This document shows positions 22,517 through 34,480 of a stretch of DNA of 64,000 nt, piece by piece. Both the position numbers and the translations under genes were made by a program. Origin of the DNA: Neurospora intermedia (lineage: Eukaryota > Ascomycota > Sordariomycetes > Sordariales > Sordariaceae); the NCBI GenBank assembly GCA_037102815.1, contig BTPP01000007.1, positions 2,666,001 through 2,730,000 of the forward strand, given 5' to 3'. The notes under the pieces are model-generated. The model worked only from the letters and a program-made list of their open reading frames with translations. It was not told the DNA's origin and did no database searches. Numbering within the stretch: the stretch's first letter is position 1; each line of letters begins with the position of its first letter.

Positions 22517-25500
22517 TTTTTTTTTGTTTCTTTCTTTTTCGACTTGGAAGTCTTGTGATATTGAAAGAGTAGATAGATGATAAGTGATGATGGCTTGAGA
22601 GACTAGAAGCTGGGGGCTTGAAGTCAAAGTCTGTTGAAAAGTTCCCTGTTGTTTATGGATTTGCTGTCGAGACCCAACGGTTCTTATACACGTAGTCGAT
22701 CCGGGATATACCGGTAATTATCGGGGTCTAGAATATCGTCAATTTTTTTTTTCTTTCCCTCTCATGCTATTCCAGGCCTTGCTCATTATCAGGGGGTGTT
22801 AACTAGTGACCAGCCCAGCACAGGGTCTCGTTCGGAATTCGAAGCACTTTGGTCGTCCAGCCGAAAGCTTCTTCCGCTAAAAAACTAACACACGCCCCTG
22901 CCCGCACACCGCCATAGTGTGCTTCTATCCAATGGTAACTTGGGGGTAGCTGGGGGTGCGTGCGTAACCCATTCCACCGATGATTTCCTCAAGATCTCAT
23001 CTGGTTTATATTTGGCTGTATTTTCCCATATGAGATGATGTGCACTTGGGTTGAAGAGTTGGACCACATGAACAGGTTCTGGTTCTTTTGATCTTCACCT
23101 CCCCCCGTCCTCATCTCTCCACCCAAAAAGGTTATCAATTAAACTGACTCGTGGAGTACCTGTGGCGAAGTGGTCAATAGTGTACAACCCTACTAGCTTG
23201 GTAGGTAGCCATCTTCGACCCTCGTATGCATCGCTTTTTGGGTTGTTCGCCAAAACGCAGGTACGGGATCGTGCAATTTCCACAACGGGGCCCTGGCTGG
23301 TCTAGTTATCTCGCTTTCCTGGGAAAGGGGGTTTCCTCAACTCCGGCACTCCGTGAGGCGATGCCCGAATCCATATCTTTGTCGAGAGGCAAAACATGGG
23401 TAATCGCTGAGGCGGAGAACAAGACTTGAGCTGCATCAAGGAGGTTATTCTGATGCATACAAGATGGGTGGTGTTGGGGTCTTTTTGTTGACATGTCTCA
23501 AGTCTTGGCATATGCTTGTTCGGGGACCACTTTAAAAAAGGGGGGACATCCCGTTTGAAAATGAGCGGCCAATGGGCGGGGGAAAACCTGCACATGCATT
23601 CAAACTGTCAATTCCCCTCGAAAGTCCTTGAAACGTTTGCAGAAACCTCTGAAACCAAACAATGGATCAGAAAGATGGGTAAGAAAACAAACAGCCGAAC
23701 AGAATACAGAACAGTCAGCACCCAAGTTAGCGTTTTCTGTAAGGAGAGAAGCTAACGGTGAGGGCGCTGCAGAAGATGGCGCTTTAGGACAGCGTCATTG
23801 AGCTTCGAATATATCCTTTTTCCAGGACACATTGGAAGGAAATGATGTCGACGAGATGATCGAGGAATGGGTGCTGCATCCATCTCGCTCTTCCATCCGT
23901 ATCGCTGGCTGCTGATTTGGGCATCAGGACGGGAACTCAATCCTCGATGGCGGGAGGGTGTTGCAAGTTTGAGACCGCAAGTGCGAAACTGAGGTTGCAA
24001 GGAGATGGATGGGCTGCACTGCTTCTGCCTCAGCTTCAGGAGAAGCCCCCTCCTAAAGTCTGATGAAACTAGAAAGAAGTTGGATCAATCAGCGAGCGTT
24101 GTATCCTCCTACCCATGCCCAGAGATCCATCGCACCATCCACCTCCCATTGCGCCCCGAAATGGATACCTTGCAGATCTTGGCGCGGCCGGGTCCGCATC
24201 TTCCGCAAGTGATCACCAAAGAAGTAACGGAACGGTGCTGCCCGGCCCTCCGCCCACCCGCCGACAACTTCCACATCGCTGAGTCAGTACGCCCTTCTGG
24301 AGGGCTTATATATTATTGTCTATGCCCTGAGTAATCGCCAGCTTGAACTTCATTTTGGGATGAAGACTGAAGACCAAACCTGTACCATGGGCCGCATCAC
24401 ATGTTCTGGCTAGGAACACCGTGATCCTTGAAGACGAGGTTTCGCATGTGCTCAGGAACACATCCAACATGCCGTAATAATGAACGTCAGTAACAACTTG
24501 CAAAAAAATTGAGTTGAGGTGTATGAAATCGGCTGATCTTCACCCTTTCTACCCCTCATAAACCCGCTATCAGCATCAACAGCAATCATGCTGCAAAAAA
24601 CACCAAACCAACTTGCAGTTAGCCTATCCCACGGCACCGCCGCCGAAAGTTTAAAATGCCCCTTTCTTCTTGCTCGTCAGGGGCGCAACTTCCGTACTTT
24701 GGTCGTACCCCCATCCCAGAGATCATTTTCCGCGGTGACAAGACAAGGTCACCGCCTCCGGTTGCAATGTCGAGCAACACCTTGGCGAACTCAAGTCTGG
24801 CACCGTCGCCCTGCTTAGACGAGATATAATCTCCAGCGCCGGGTTCCTGAAGCGCCAGGTTTAAGAAGCCTGGGGCACCTTTGCCCCCATTGACGTCCGT
24901 GTCAATGAAGTTGGAATGTCAACCATGAAAAGTGTGACAGAAGCCGAGTACCTACGTGACCCGCTCCAATAACCACTCCGCTTACACTCTGAACGCCCTG
25001 TAAGTCGGTTGATTTAGACCTTTGACTCGAAAACAGCGAGTCTCTCACAGCCTGTATCCTCCAAACGAACCTCTTCGCCCCTCTCACATTGACTTTGTTC
25101 TCGTGCAACCACCCTTGCGAGCAACATCGAACAGCCACCCCGTAACAATCGCATACACCTCATCAGCAGCCGCCGGGACTAGTCTGCCAGATGCGCGTGG
25201 CCGGCTGGTGATGAGAGATGGGGTATGTGTGGTTATGAACGATTCCATGAAATCAATGCCGGGAAATATGAACAGGGTTGGAACAGCGACTGCCGATATT
25301 GTAAAGGCAGAGGAAGTGGTGGGTGATAAGAAGCGAGTGGCCAATGTGCTGCCAGGTGCTTGGATTGGATGCGTACGAAAGCGTGGAGAAGTATGAAGTG
25401 GCGATAGAGGCAGTTAAAGTTTACGTCTCTGGTGGATGGGGAAGAGTAGGTACGGTACGAGTAAGGAAAGTTCTGCGTACCTAGTGTAAGTTTGTTTACA

Positions 25501-26384
25501 GTTCGTCGCAGTGCATCAGAACTGGATGTACGAGATCCACCGTGAACGTTGCCAAGTCGTTGCTGGCCTGTCCATGGTCGATCATGTCGATCAACAGCTG
25601 GGCGCCGTTGAAGCCGTTGATAGGTGTTGATGGGATGAATTTGAATATCTCGCAGTGATCTGCGGTAGGTACTCAGTTTGATGTAGCTTATAAAGACTGG
25701 AAGAGGTCGGCATCATTTTCCGATGTTGTGCTCATCGATGGGGGATCCGAATGTTTTTTCTAGGCTGAGCGAGATATTCACAGGGATGATATGTGATCCA
25801 AAAAAAAGAGGGAAAAAATGGGGAAAGGTTCAGTTCCCAAGTTGTCGACCTGTTGATTCCTGCCTGGGATCTTTTTGAGAACCTTTATGGCTGCGGTGCG
25901 GGGAAGGGCCCTGGGGAATGGGCGGGTCCGAGACATGTGCCGCTGTGACGCGCCTACCGCGCTAACGCAGCCCTGAATTGCCCTGAGCTCTAGTGCGGTT
26001 CCACTGCAGCATGAACGCTAACCTTTTCAGCCGCAACCGATTGAGTGCCGCTACCTATGTCAGGGGACAGACAGCACCTAAGAAGGTTGGTCAGAGCTCC
26101 ACGTCATCTCATTCCCGCCCGCTCTCCAGTCCCAAATCCGGCATCCCGTCGCCAAACTTCCACCTCCAGCATCGCGATACACACAATACTCGGGCCTGAC
26201 CAGACCGGCGCAGCCATTACAGATTCATCAATCACTTGTCATTGCAACCTCAAGCTTCCACGCACTGCGAGAGATATCGATCCATCATCGACCCCCAACC
26301 GGCTATATACGCACGTCTACACCACCCCGCCACTCGCAGCACCCTTTCGAACTTTGGACCAGTGCCAGCCAGACCAACTCCAAC
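22517..26384. other. Intergenic region of 3.9 kb
   Basis: No gene is confirmed. Start-less open frames on the minus strand (24619-24918; 25496-25663, after an AG acceptor) have protein-like composition but no match I can name. The right end, C-rich with few G, is the promoter and leader of VPS51. Confidence 0.45.
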
Positions 26385-27428
26385 ATGTCAACAATAGCCA
26401 CCCCGCGCGATACAGGGACGCCCCTCGCGCGGCGCGTCAACTCCTCTCAAGCCTTTAGCAATTCCAATACAACACCCACCTCCTCCACGCGCCCAAGCCT
26501 TGACGTGCCTCGATCCGCCTCGAGCTCGCCCAACCCCTCCGCCGCCCCTGCCGCCGCCGCCGCCGCCGGCAAACGCGCCAACCGCGCCGCCCTTCGCGAG
26601 TACTACAACCTCAAAAAATCCCAAGCGGCCTCTGGCACGGGGACCTCGACCCCGATCCTCGAAGTAACCTCCACCCCACCATCGCCCGACCCGTCCAACA
26701 ATGGCTTTCAGCAATCCCTCTCCTCGTTCGACTCCATCCCCGCCTCGCCGCTTCTTGACTCCCCCGACTTTTCGGCGCAACCGTACCTCGCAGAGCTCCT
26801 GCAGTCGTCGACGCTAGCCGAACTCCTCAAGACGTACGCCCGCATCCTATCCGAAATCCGCGCTTTGGATGCCGAGAAGAAGGCGCTCGTGTACGATAAC
26901 TACTCGAAGCTGATTAGCGCGACCGAAACCATACGCAAGATGCGCACCAGCATGTTTGATGCGAACGCGCCGACGGGGGATAAGCTGGACCCCATGGCCA
27001 GCACCCTGGATGCTGTGTTGGGAAAGGTGTATGAGCTTGCGAGTGGAATTAGAGGGGAGCTTAGGCAGCGGTTGTCGGAGAGTCGTGGTGGGGATGAAGA
27101 TGCTGCCGTGAGACGCAGAGAAACGGAGCAAGAGCAGGATAGGGATCTGGATGGCATTGAGGACGAGGAGGAGCGGAGGAAAAGGAAAGAAAGGAGGGAT
27201 AGAACGAGAGAGTTGGCGAGGGAAGTAGTCAAGGTTCCTGAACGGTTGAGGGCGTTGATGAAGGAAGGAAAGAAGGAGGCGGCGGTGAGGGAATGGGAGA
27301 TGCCGAGGCGGTTGTTGGAGCGGTGGAAAGAGAAGGGGGTAGGAGGAGAGGATGTGGGGAGGCTGTTGGAGGAGGGCGATACGATAGTCAAAGGGGAGAA
27401 GGGGAGTATCCCTGGTACGTCAACATAG
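26385..27428 (+). CDS. VPS51: Vps51, GARP/EARP tethering complex subunit
   Basis: Single exon, 347 residues. Residues 133-187 (PYLAELLQSSTLAELL, then KTYARILSEIRALDAEKK and YDNYSKLISATETIRKMR) are the diagnostic Vps51/Vps67 motif shared with exocyst and COG subunits. The first 130 residues are disordered, rich in Ser/Pro/Ala. The C-terminal part is a highly charged coiled coil (about 215-275) followed by a helical tail. In yeast Vps51 joins Vps52, Vps53 and Vps54 and links endosome-derived vesicles to the trans-Golgi SNARE Tlg1. The fungal length is typical and much shorter than the animal protein. It is convergent with the LCCL gene, with only 235 bases between the stop codons. Confidence 0.9.
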   Translation: MSTIATPRDTGTPLARRVNSSQAFSNSNTTPTSSTRPSLDVPRSASSSPNPSAAPAAAAAAGKRANRAALREYYNLKKSQAASGTGTSTPILEVTSTPPSPDPSNNGFQQSLSSFDSIPASPLLDSPDFSAQPYLAELLQSSTLAELLKTYARILSEIRALDAEKKALVYDNYSKLISATETIRKMRTSMFDANAPTGDKLDPMASTLDAVLGKVYELASGIRGELRQRLSESRGGDEDAAVRRRETEQEQDRDLDGIEDEEERRKRKERRDRTRELAREVVKVPERLRALMKEGKKEAAVREWEMPRRLLERWKEKGVGGEDVGRLLEEGDTIVKGEKGSIPGTST

Positions 27429-27663
27429 GGGGTTGACGTGTAAAAAAGGGCGGGTTGATGTTGTGCTCTTCACTTTCTTTTCGAAGCTTGGGTCGATCCG
27501 GCGAGGCTTACATTAATACGGGTCCTTGCATATCAGAACACCAAGTGTAGAGAGTATTGGGCTCTCGGAAAACGGCAAAGATGTATCAAGAAACGAAACA
27601 TCATATGCTTGACTCGAGAAAATTATACCATTACTGTGCCGATCATTCGAATATCGGCATGCC

Positions 27664-29847
27664 TCAATAATACCCAGGGCCAGAGCTCCAGGTCCCATTT
27701 CCAAACCATGTCCCAGCCCCTGAGTAATCCAGACTCCTACCATCCTCGCCCAAGAAAGCAAACCGGAAATACTCCGGCGTCATCACCACTCTTGGATCTC
27801 TCTCCCACCTAAACACCTGATCCTCCAGCGCTTCCTCCGCAAAAAACCTTCTATGCCTCTCCACATCATTAACCATAACACTCAACCCCCACAATCTCTC
27901 CGCCTCTTCCCTTCCCCTTCCGTGTATTTGGGGCATCAACGCCTCTATCGTCTCATTAATCCCCTTCCACTTAAACGCGATACTCCAGAGCTCTGGCGTT
28001 TCAACCAAAGCTTCACTAAGATAAACCAACGGCTGCCCATCCACCAAGGGCACCAAGCTTGACCCCAACAATCCATCATCCCCCCTCAACGCCTCCGCCG
28101 TCTGCATCACCGAGTCAAACCCCCACCGCGCAATCCCATTGATGAACAACCCCAAAAGTAGCCCCTGATACGCCAGCGCCGGACGCGTCTGGACACTCGT
28201 TAGCGGTAGTAGTAGTAGGGCAAGCACGTAGTGATGAATTCGCAGCTCCAGCGTTCCTAACCCCGTCACGGATATCACCGCGCCGACAGCGATGCCGGCC
28301 AGCAACACGCCGTAGAGGGCGAGGTAAGGGAGAACCCTGCCCTCAAGCCAGAAAGAGTAGGCCTGGTAGGCGATAGTTCCGCACAAAACGGCCACGATCG
28401 CGACGAGAGCTACTACCGCGCCCGGTTGGTGGGAAAGGTCATGCGCGCTTAGACGGGAGAGGGGAATCCAGGATTCGAGGGTGAAGTTGGAGAGGGCGCC
28501 TATCCATAGGCTGCCGAGCCAGAGGACGGTTTTTTCAAGGTTTGCCGAAGGGGGGATAGCGCGGAGGGTTGTGGAGCGCGAACAGGTCCAAAACAAAACG
28601 GCGGAGGTGAAGGTTGCGGGAAGCAAGCGCTCGAATAAGATTGACATTAGTTGGGGGAGGATGGTGTTGGAGGGGCCGGAGACATTGGGCGGGTCGGAGA
28701 TGAGGCCGACGTGGGCGAAGACGGCGATGAAGCTGGTGAACCAAAGGGTTGTGGCGGAGGTGGTAAGGAGGGATACCAGAGAGGTGAGGAGGATGGTTGG
28801 GGCTAAGGAACGGGCTGTTTTCATTTCCATTTGGGGACACTCTCCCGGGCCAGTTAAGGCCGGATGGATGGTGAAGCCCATGGGAAAGTACGAGTCGAAT
28901 CCTAGGCTCGAGATGCCTTCGCCTCCTTCTCCGCCGAAGAAGGAGTAGTATTCTCCTACTAGCTTGACCACGCCGCACCCGCCTTTCGAATCGGAGATGA
29001 CACCGGCGTGCATCGCTGCTTGGCAAATGAAGGAGTCACCTCTGTACACCCTCGTCTCCGTCCCCGTCTCTGTCTCCGCCGTCTCCGTGCCGACAGCAGT
29101 TAGACCACCAGCAGCAGAACCATCCCCATAATCCCCGCCACCAATGACCCAAGGTTTATAAACCACCTCCTGCCCCCCAACCCACCTCGGATTCAGCACC
29201 TGAACCTGTCTGCAATCCGCCGGGCAACGAAACGCAAAGCTGACGTTCCCAAAGGGCTTGCACCGCTCGCCGTCGACGCCGCACTCGCTGCCTGGTCCCC
29301 AAAAGGTTGAGACACAGTCTAGGTGTCTGACTACCTCTCCTCCCCCCTCGCCATCCGAGTAGAGGAGAGTACCCTTGGACTGAACCAGGGAAACAGAAAG
29401 AATGGTGAGCCAAAGGAGTAAACCGATAGATAACAGAGCGGCACGCTGCCATGGTTGGGAAAGGAGGCGTTCTAGTGTAAGGCGGGGAAGGGATTGGATT
29501 GACGGAAGCAGGAAAGGGGTGAGGGTTTGCCGGTGGGGGTGGGAGGAGCCGGAGAGGAAGGTGAGGAGGCGGTAGATTGGGGAGAGTCGGGATTTGGAAT
29601 TAGATCTTGAGTGTTTGGTCGTCACGAAAGGTGGGGACGATGTGTCGGTGTTGTCGTCGAGTTCGAATTGCTCAATGTAGTCTCCTGTGGATAGCAGTTG
29701 GGCTTCTTCATCTTCGGATGCTTGGTGGTCGTCGTTGGCTTGGGTCCCGGAGGAACTTGAGAAGGGTAGGTGGGAATGATAGTCGTCATCGTCGTCTATT
29801 TGTTGTACGCCGCTGTACTGGGCCTGGTGTGGGTGGTTCAAATCCAT
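27664..29847 (-). CDS. LCCL domain multi-spanning membrane protein
   Basis: Single exon of 727 residues from the ATG at 29847. An acidic cytosolic N-terminus (about 1-90) precedes a membrane segment at about 138-156. A lumenal/extracellular LCCL domain (about 178-335) follows, with the cysteine pattern CVSTFWGPGSECGVDG, RCPADC, FICQAAMHAGVI and GGCGVV. Then come about eight hydrophobic segments from residue 360 (SLAPTILLTSLVSLLTT) to 590, and a hydrophilic C-terminus with WKGINETIEALMP. The SFIC.AAIHAGVI motif is the LCCL hallmark. This architecture is confined to fungi; its function is unknown, though LCCL domains elsewhere bind lipids or polysaccharides. Confidence 0.9.
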   Translation of the reverse strand: MDLNHPHQAQYSGVQQIDDDDDYHSHLPFSSSSGTQANDDHQASEDEEAQLLSTGDYIEQFELDDNTDTSSPPFVTTKHSRSNSKSRLSPIYRLLTFLSGSSHPHRQTLTPFLLPSIQSLPRLTLERLLSQPWQRAALLSIGLLLWLTILSVSLVQSKGTLLYSDGEGGGEVVRHLDCVSTFWGPGSECGVDGERCKPFGNVSFAFRCPADCRQVQVLNPRWVGGQEVVYKPWVIGGGDYGDGSAAGGLTAVGTETAETETGTETRVYRGDSFICQAAMHAGVISDSKGGCGVVKLVGEYYSFFGGEGGEGISSLGFDSYFPMGFTIHPALTGPGECPQMEMKTARSLAPTILLTSLVSLLTTSATTLWFTSFIAVFAHVGLISDPPNVSGPSNTILPQLMSILFERLLPATFTSAVLFWTCSRSTTLRAIPPSANLEKTVLWLGSLWIGALSNFTLESWIPLSRLSAHDLSHQPGAVVALVAIVAVLCGTIAYQAYSFWLEGRVLPYLALYGVLLAGIAVGAVISVTGLGTLELRIHHYVLALLLLPLTSVQTRPALAYQGLLLGLFINGIARWGFDSVMQTAEALRGDDGLLGSSLVPLVDGQPLVYLSEALVETPELWSIAFKWKGINETIEALMPQIHGRGREEAERLWGLSVMVNDVERHRRFFAEEALEDQVFRWERDPRVVMTPEYFRFAFLGEDGRSLDYSGAGTWFGNGTWSSGPGYY

Positions 29848-30590
29848 GTTGTACTCATATCAACGATGCTTGATAGAGGCGTTCGTAAAGGCTAGGTGTT
29901 GAGCAACGAGTTCTAACTGCTTGTCTGCAGTTTGATGGTGTTCTGAGGCAAGATGTTCACCACAATGTGAATATGAAGTCGAAAGTGGCTGCGTGAATTG
30001 AGGAGAAAATATACAACTGAAGTGGGTATAACCGGAATCCTCGAAAACGAACGAAGAGAGTTTGATAAAAAAAAAAAGATGTCACATCTCAAGCACAGTT
30101 TAACAAAGTATTATGTTCTTGCAACGGAGAAAATGTAAGACGGAGAAAGGAGATGGAGAGAGTTGAAGTTCGATTCAGCTGGGCTGAAAGATCAGAGACC
30201 CCAGTTCAACCAATGGCATGGCCGCTGGCTTCCAAGGCGAGCAAGGGTAGCATGGCTTAGAACGAGAAGGGGCTAGATGTGCCATACCACCTCATGACTT
30301 GGACCCTTTACGGTCACATCTCTGGTACTATATCAACTTGAACACTGTCTTGTCCACTTGGACGTTGATTCTATCACAGCATCTTCATCCATACACAACC
30401 CATTCCCATCGGCTTCAGTTGCATTATACAGATTTTGGTATTGAGTCGTGATATCAAACGTGGGATATAATTACAGGTACATGTCATACATCAGCTGCGG
30501 GTCCAAAAAGCCGTCCCGCAGCTTCAAATCCTCTCGCCTTTTCCTTGTTGGCTTTTCCGTTCCTCGTGACAGCATCTCACATCTTCCCAT
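29848..30590. other. Intergenic region
   Basis: No gene is supported. It holds the promoter of the LCCL gene, with an A run near 30066-30078, and the 3' flank of MAM33. Confidence 0.55.
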
Positions 30591-31475
30591 TTATTGGGCA
30601 TCGACGAAGCCCTTGAGGTTGTTGAGCCACCTAAGGTACTCCTTCTGCTCCTTCATGTCAAGGTAGTCGGGAACGAAGAGGGCAAGGGCCTGGTTGATGC
30701 CACGGTCCTCGAGGTAGCGCTCCATGAGGACCTGGAGATCCTCGTCGAGGGTACCGAAGGGAGGGCCGGGGTAGACAGCCTGGGCAGCGTGCTGGGTCTC
30801 GGCGCTGTCACCGTGAGCGAGCTTGGCGTCGTGGTAGTAAAACATGTTGTCGACAACAATGGAGCCGTCCTGGGCAACGGCGTCGATGTTGAGGGCACCC
30901 TTGCTGGGCTTCTCAATGACGATGTTGAGACGAACGGGAGCGCCGCCGTCCTCACCCATGTCCTCCTCGTTCTGGGCACCCTCCTCGTCACCGAGAGCCG
31001 TGTCCTCGTCGAACATGCCAGGCTCGTAGTTCTGGAGGTCGGCGATGGAAAAGGAGATGGTGATCCTGGCGTACATTGGTCAGCGCATGGTTCTTGATCG
31101 ACGTCATGTTGGTGGTTCAACTTACTGCTCGTTGCCAAAGGTGCGCTTCAGGACAACGTCCTCCTTGCCGGGGGTATCGACAAGCTCAAAGGGGCCGTTC
31201 TCAAGGAAATCCTTGACGGTGGCGGGAACAGGCTCGTTGGAGGCAATGTCTTGCTCATAGCCAATCTCGGTGGAGAGCTTCTCGGAGAGCTCAGAGTCGA
31301 TCTCGGTGGCGGCAGCGCGGAAGACGGTAGTAGAGAAAGCCTTCTGGGGGAGCTGAGTCCTGAGAACGTTGCTGGTAGCGCGGATGGTGGCGCGGCCGAG
31401 GGTGATGGGAGAAGCAGAGACGGCGCGGAGAGCACGGGGCGCAGCTGTGCGCGCGACAGCACGAAGAGACATCAT
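30591..31475 (-). CDS. MAM33: Mitochondrial p32/MAM33-family acidic protein
   Basis: Exons on the minus strand 31475-31126 and 31065-30591 (60-nt intron) give 274 residues. The first about 50 residues are an Arg/Ala/Ser-rich, acid-free mitochondrial presequence (MMSLRAVARTAAPRALRAVS). The mature part is acidic and has p32 landmarks: ELSEKLSTEIGYEQ, FELVDTPGKEDVVLKR, ITISFSIADL, an acidic loop near residue 150, LNIVIEKPSKGALNIDAVA and the C-terminal YLEDRGINQALALFVPDYLDMKEQKEYLRWL. Matrix protein forming doughnut-shaped trimers; yeast Mam33 assists respiratory growth and mitochondrial translation. The second ATG directly after the first is an equally possible start. Confidence 0.95.
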
Positions 31476-32288
31476 CTTGACGGATTTGGTGGGGGGATTT
31501 GTTGACTGTGAATTGGATGTTCGGGTCCGATCGTGTTGTTGCGCGTTGGGACAGAGGAATGTTGTCGAGGACGGAAGCTGGGGTAAGTGAGTGGACGAAG
31601 AGCGAGACGAAAAGATAACGGGAGTGATGGAGAAATTCGATGACAATCCACGATGGCCCGATGGTTTGATGGATCCGCTCGCTGAATGAAAGCTCCACGA
31701 ACCTGTGCCGAGAGCAGCTGGTCTCCAGAAATCTTCAAAAGCTCTGCAGCCGCTGGCGCAAAAATTCCGAGCACAGACCATCCAATGGGACCCCGGCTGC
31801 GTCGATAAGAGGTAAGAACCCCATCGATAAAGCGTAGCGCCAGCCGATAAGCTCCCTGCTGGCGGAAGTTCCCCCACAATGACGCTTTAGACCCACTAAA
31901 ACTTTGTCAGTCTTCTCTGTTAAGGTTGCTCTGCTTCCCGCGTAGCGACGACGACCTCCAGCTCATCTGCTCTCCTCTCACATCGCGTCCAAAGAATAAT
32001 TTGTTAATCAATAGCTTATTTCAGTCAACTATATGCGGAACTGATGGTCTGCTTTTTACGATTTGTTTCCTCAAAGCTATGCCACTTAACGCCTTTATAA
32101 CTTCTAGCCATTCTACCTACAAGTAAAGGGTCCGGCATTCTTCTGTTCCAGGGTCGAGATCGGCTCGACTGGATCCACCCTTCACAAACATGGCTGCCAG
32201 GCACCGAGTGCCTTGAATGCCTCGAATCGATACGACACACGAACATGGCCAATGCCAGCAATACACACACACACACGAAGAATCTAAT
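31476..32288. other. Intergenic region
   Basis: Promoter of MAM33 (left) and 3' flank of the upstream gene on the same strand. A short CA repeat lies at about 32263-32276. No gene is supported. Confidence 0.55.
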
Positions 32289-32915
32289 CTATATGAAGCG
32301 CCCATCATACCTCCCCAGGTCTGCTCTCATCTTCCCCATCCTCCTCAACCTCCTTTCCAGATCCTGTTGTTGTCCCTGTTGCTGTTGCTCTGATACCGGT
32401 AATGCTGCCGGTCCAGGCACGTACTCCCTCCCTTGTCCTTGCAACATCATCAATGTCGTCGCTGTCGTCGTCTGTCCTGATACCGAGATTCGTCTCTGCT
32501 GCTGCTGCCCCCTGTCATAAACACCACCACTGCCGCCACCACCCCCTCCAACTCCATGGTGATAGTTGGTATTGTATCCATACATGGAGTTCACACCTTG
32601 CGGTCCAATGGGTACACTAACACTAACACTGCTCCCCCTCCTCCTTGGTCCTCCGCCTGTGCTGCCACTCGAGGTGCTACTCCCACTACCACTACCGCTT
32701 CGAGACCGGGATGCCGGGAGTGTTGTTGCTTCGTCCTGGCATTGCCAGCACTTGTACCCCGTCTGATCTCGTTGGCCGGAAACCCCAGATAGGCAGGAGC
32801 CAAAGATGCCGCTGCCGCTGTTCCTGGCTACGGAACAGAGTTGTTCTGAAATGAGGACTGTGTCCTCGCTGCTGCACCGGCGGCACACGCGGATGTGGGT
32901 CTTGTAAGTGCACAT
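32289..32915 (-). CDS. Fungal cysteine-motif protein with low-complexity tail
   Basis: 208 residues from the ATG at 32915, chosen because MCTYKTHIRVCRRC is the characteristic start of a family of small ascomycete proteins. The N-terminal about 65 residues contain cysteines spaced as in MCTYKTHIRVCRRC, then SEQLCSVARN, GSCLSG and YKCWQC, suggesting a zinc-binding or disulphide module. The remainder is low complexity: Ser/Gly/Arg runs, a Gly-rich block and Gln runs (GQQQQRR, EQQQQGQQQ). The frame is open further upstream to a TTG at 32969, but without an ATG. Function unknown. Confidence 0.7.
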   Translation of the reverse strand: MCTYKTHIRVCRRCSSEDTVLISEQLCSVARNSGSGIFGSCLSGVSGQRDQTGYKCWQCQDEATTLPASRSRSGSGSGSSTSSGSTGGGPRRRGSSVSVSVPIGPQGVNSMYGYNTNYHHGVGGGGGGSGGVYDRGQQQQRRISVSGQTTTATTLMMLQGQGREYVPGPAALPVSEQQQQGQQQDLERRLRRMGKMRADLGRYDGRFI

Positions 32916-34373
32916 TTGCTTCGTCTCTGGTCTTTGGTACCGTAGTGTGTGCCCGGTCAAGTCGACCAAGGCGATGGTCGAGAAGATGTGTGGGATTGGG
33001 GATGCTAATCAACGGTGAGATGGATGATGGGAGATAGGTATGGCTGGGGAAGAGCCGGTACTCACGTTGAGATTGTCAACAAGCTTGTAGTCTAGCTTGG
33101 AAGCCCAAGTGGAATGATTCTTGCTCGTTTTTCGAACCCACCTACACACATGTACCGGTCCGAACCCCGTCCTTGCTACAACTGACTCTCGAAAGCACAG
33201 TTGGCTGAGACAAAACCAGCGTCTAATTCTCTCCAGTGCAACAGATATGTTTGATGCGAATGTCTCGCCGATAGGTGGTATAGGTCATAAACCCAAATGG
33301 AAAGGAAAGATAATAAAGAATGATTTAGTCCGTTTCAGACTCCAAGGTTTGCCCATAAAGGTTTGCCAGAGAAATAGGGGACTGACGTACTACTTATCAT
33401 TTTGGGGAACTGCCTGGAGTTTGCTTGCGTCGGTTGTGGCTTGTCAGTTACTTCCAATGAACTGCACTGGACTCGACTCAAAGTCGAAACATGGCATGGA
33501 TGGATAGATGGATGCAATGGATAAACTCGATGTCAGTCCAGTCAAGGGTTTGTTTCCCGTGTGCGTGTCTCGCGCGTGTCGTTCGTCCGTCCATCCGTCC
33601 TGTCGTGCCCATTGTGACTTGCGCATGGCCTTTGCAGTGGTAGGTAGAAATGCAGTGCAGCTCCGGCAAGCCGTACATCCTGGGTTTCACGTTTGGCAAG
33701 CAAGTTGAATGGCCCTCCAATCGCATGATGATTCCTTCATCATTCGAGGAGCGAAAGGCTTTGGGAAGGGTAAATGGATATCAGCATGTGGAATCGTATC
33801 AAAGTGGCTGTATGGCGCAGACGGGAAAGGGTCTGTAGGGTCTGGATTGAACATCAGTCGTGAGCGTCAAACAATGGATAGAACCGCAGACCCTTTTGGG
33901 TCCTGTGTAACCCTCAGTTTCGATGAATCCCATAGCTTCCAAGGCAATGGATGTTTACTGATACACAAAGACTCGATAGCACCAACCTGATCTTCCCTTG
34001 CCAAGAAAAAGGAAAAGTCTTGTCTATTTACCGGCCAGAGGAAAAAAAGACAAAAGGAAAAAACACCAAGAAACACAAACGAACGCTCGTCACACAATCA
34101 AGTATGCATCCCCGACTATTTTGTACCAGTGTCCACTGCACATGTCTGTCTCATGCAGCAAGCCTCGAGCTGCCCCGATCAAAACTACCACTCTCCAGAT
34201 TTCAGTGTGTATATCCTTCGTTACGTTGCCTGACATTCTTCACTCAGTCGCGCTTACAACAAGGGCTAAGGTTACACACAGGAGGATCGGGCCGGGGGAA
34301 AAGAGACCTCATAAGGAAGAGATCCCTGCCCCTGCCTACCTGCCGTTTTCTCGGCAGGGCAAGACAGCTGTGG

Positions 34374-34394
34374 AAAAAAAAAAAAAAAAAAAAA
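34374..34394. repeat. A(21) homopolymer
   Basis: Uninterrupted run of 21 adenines in the plus strand, about 50 bases left of a GGGCA/GGGTA repeat. Confidence 0.9.
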
Positions 34395-34480
34395 CATGAC
34401 ATGGTATACGGCATGACCGTAGCATAGCAGAGTAGGGTAGTAGGGCAGGGCAGGGTAGGGCAGGGTACATGTACTCGTCA

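Noticed and set aside
24619-24918. 100-codon minus-strand frame with Gly/Asp/Leu-rich protein-like sequence
   Set aside because: No start codon and no joinable upstream exon; frames of this length are common here by chance.
25496-25663. Possible terminal exon on the minus strand after an AG acceptor
   Set aside because: No donor exon could be found upstream and an alternative frame is also open through it.
27414-27428. GTACGT donor-like site at the VPS51 stop codon
   Set aside because: The nearest AG would make a 14-nt intron and no family sequence follows; the frame simply ends here.
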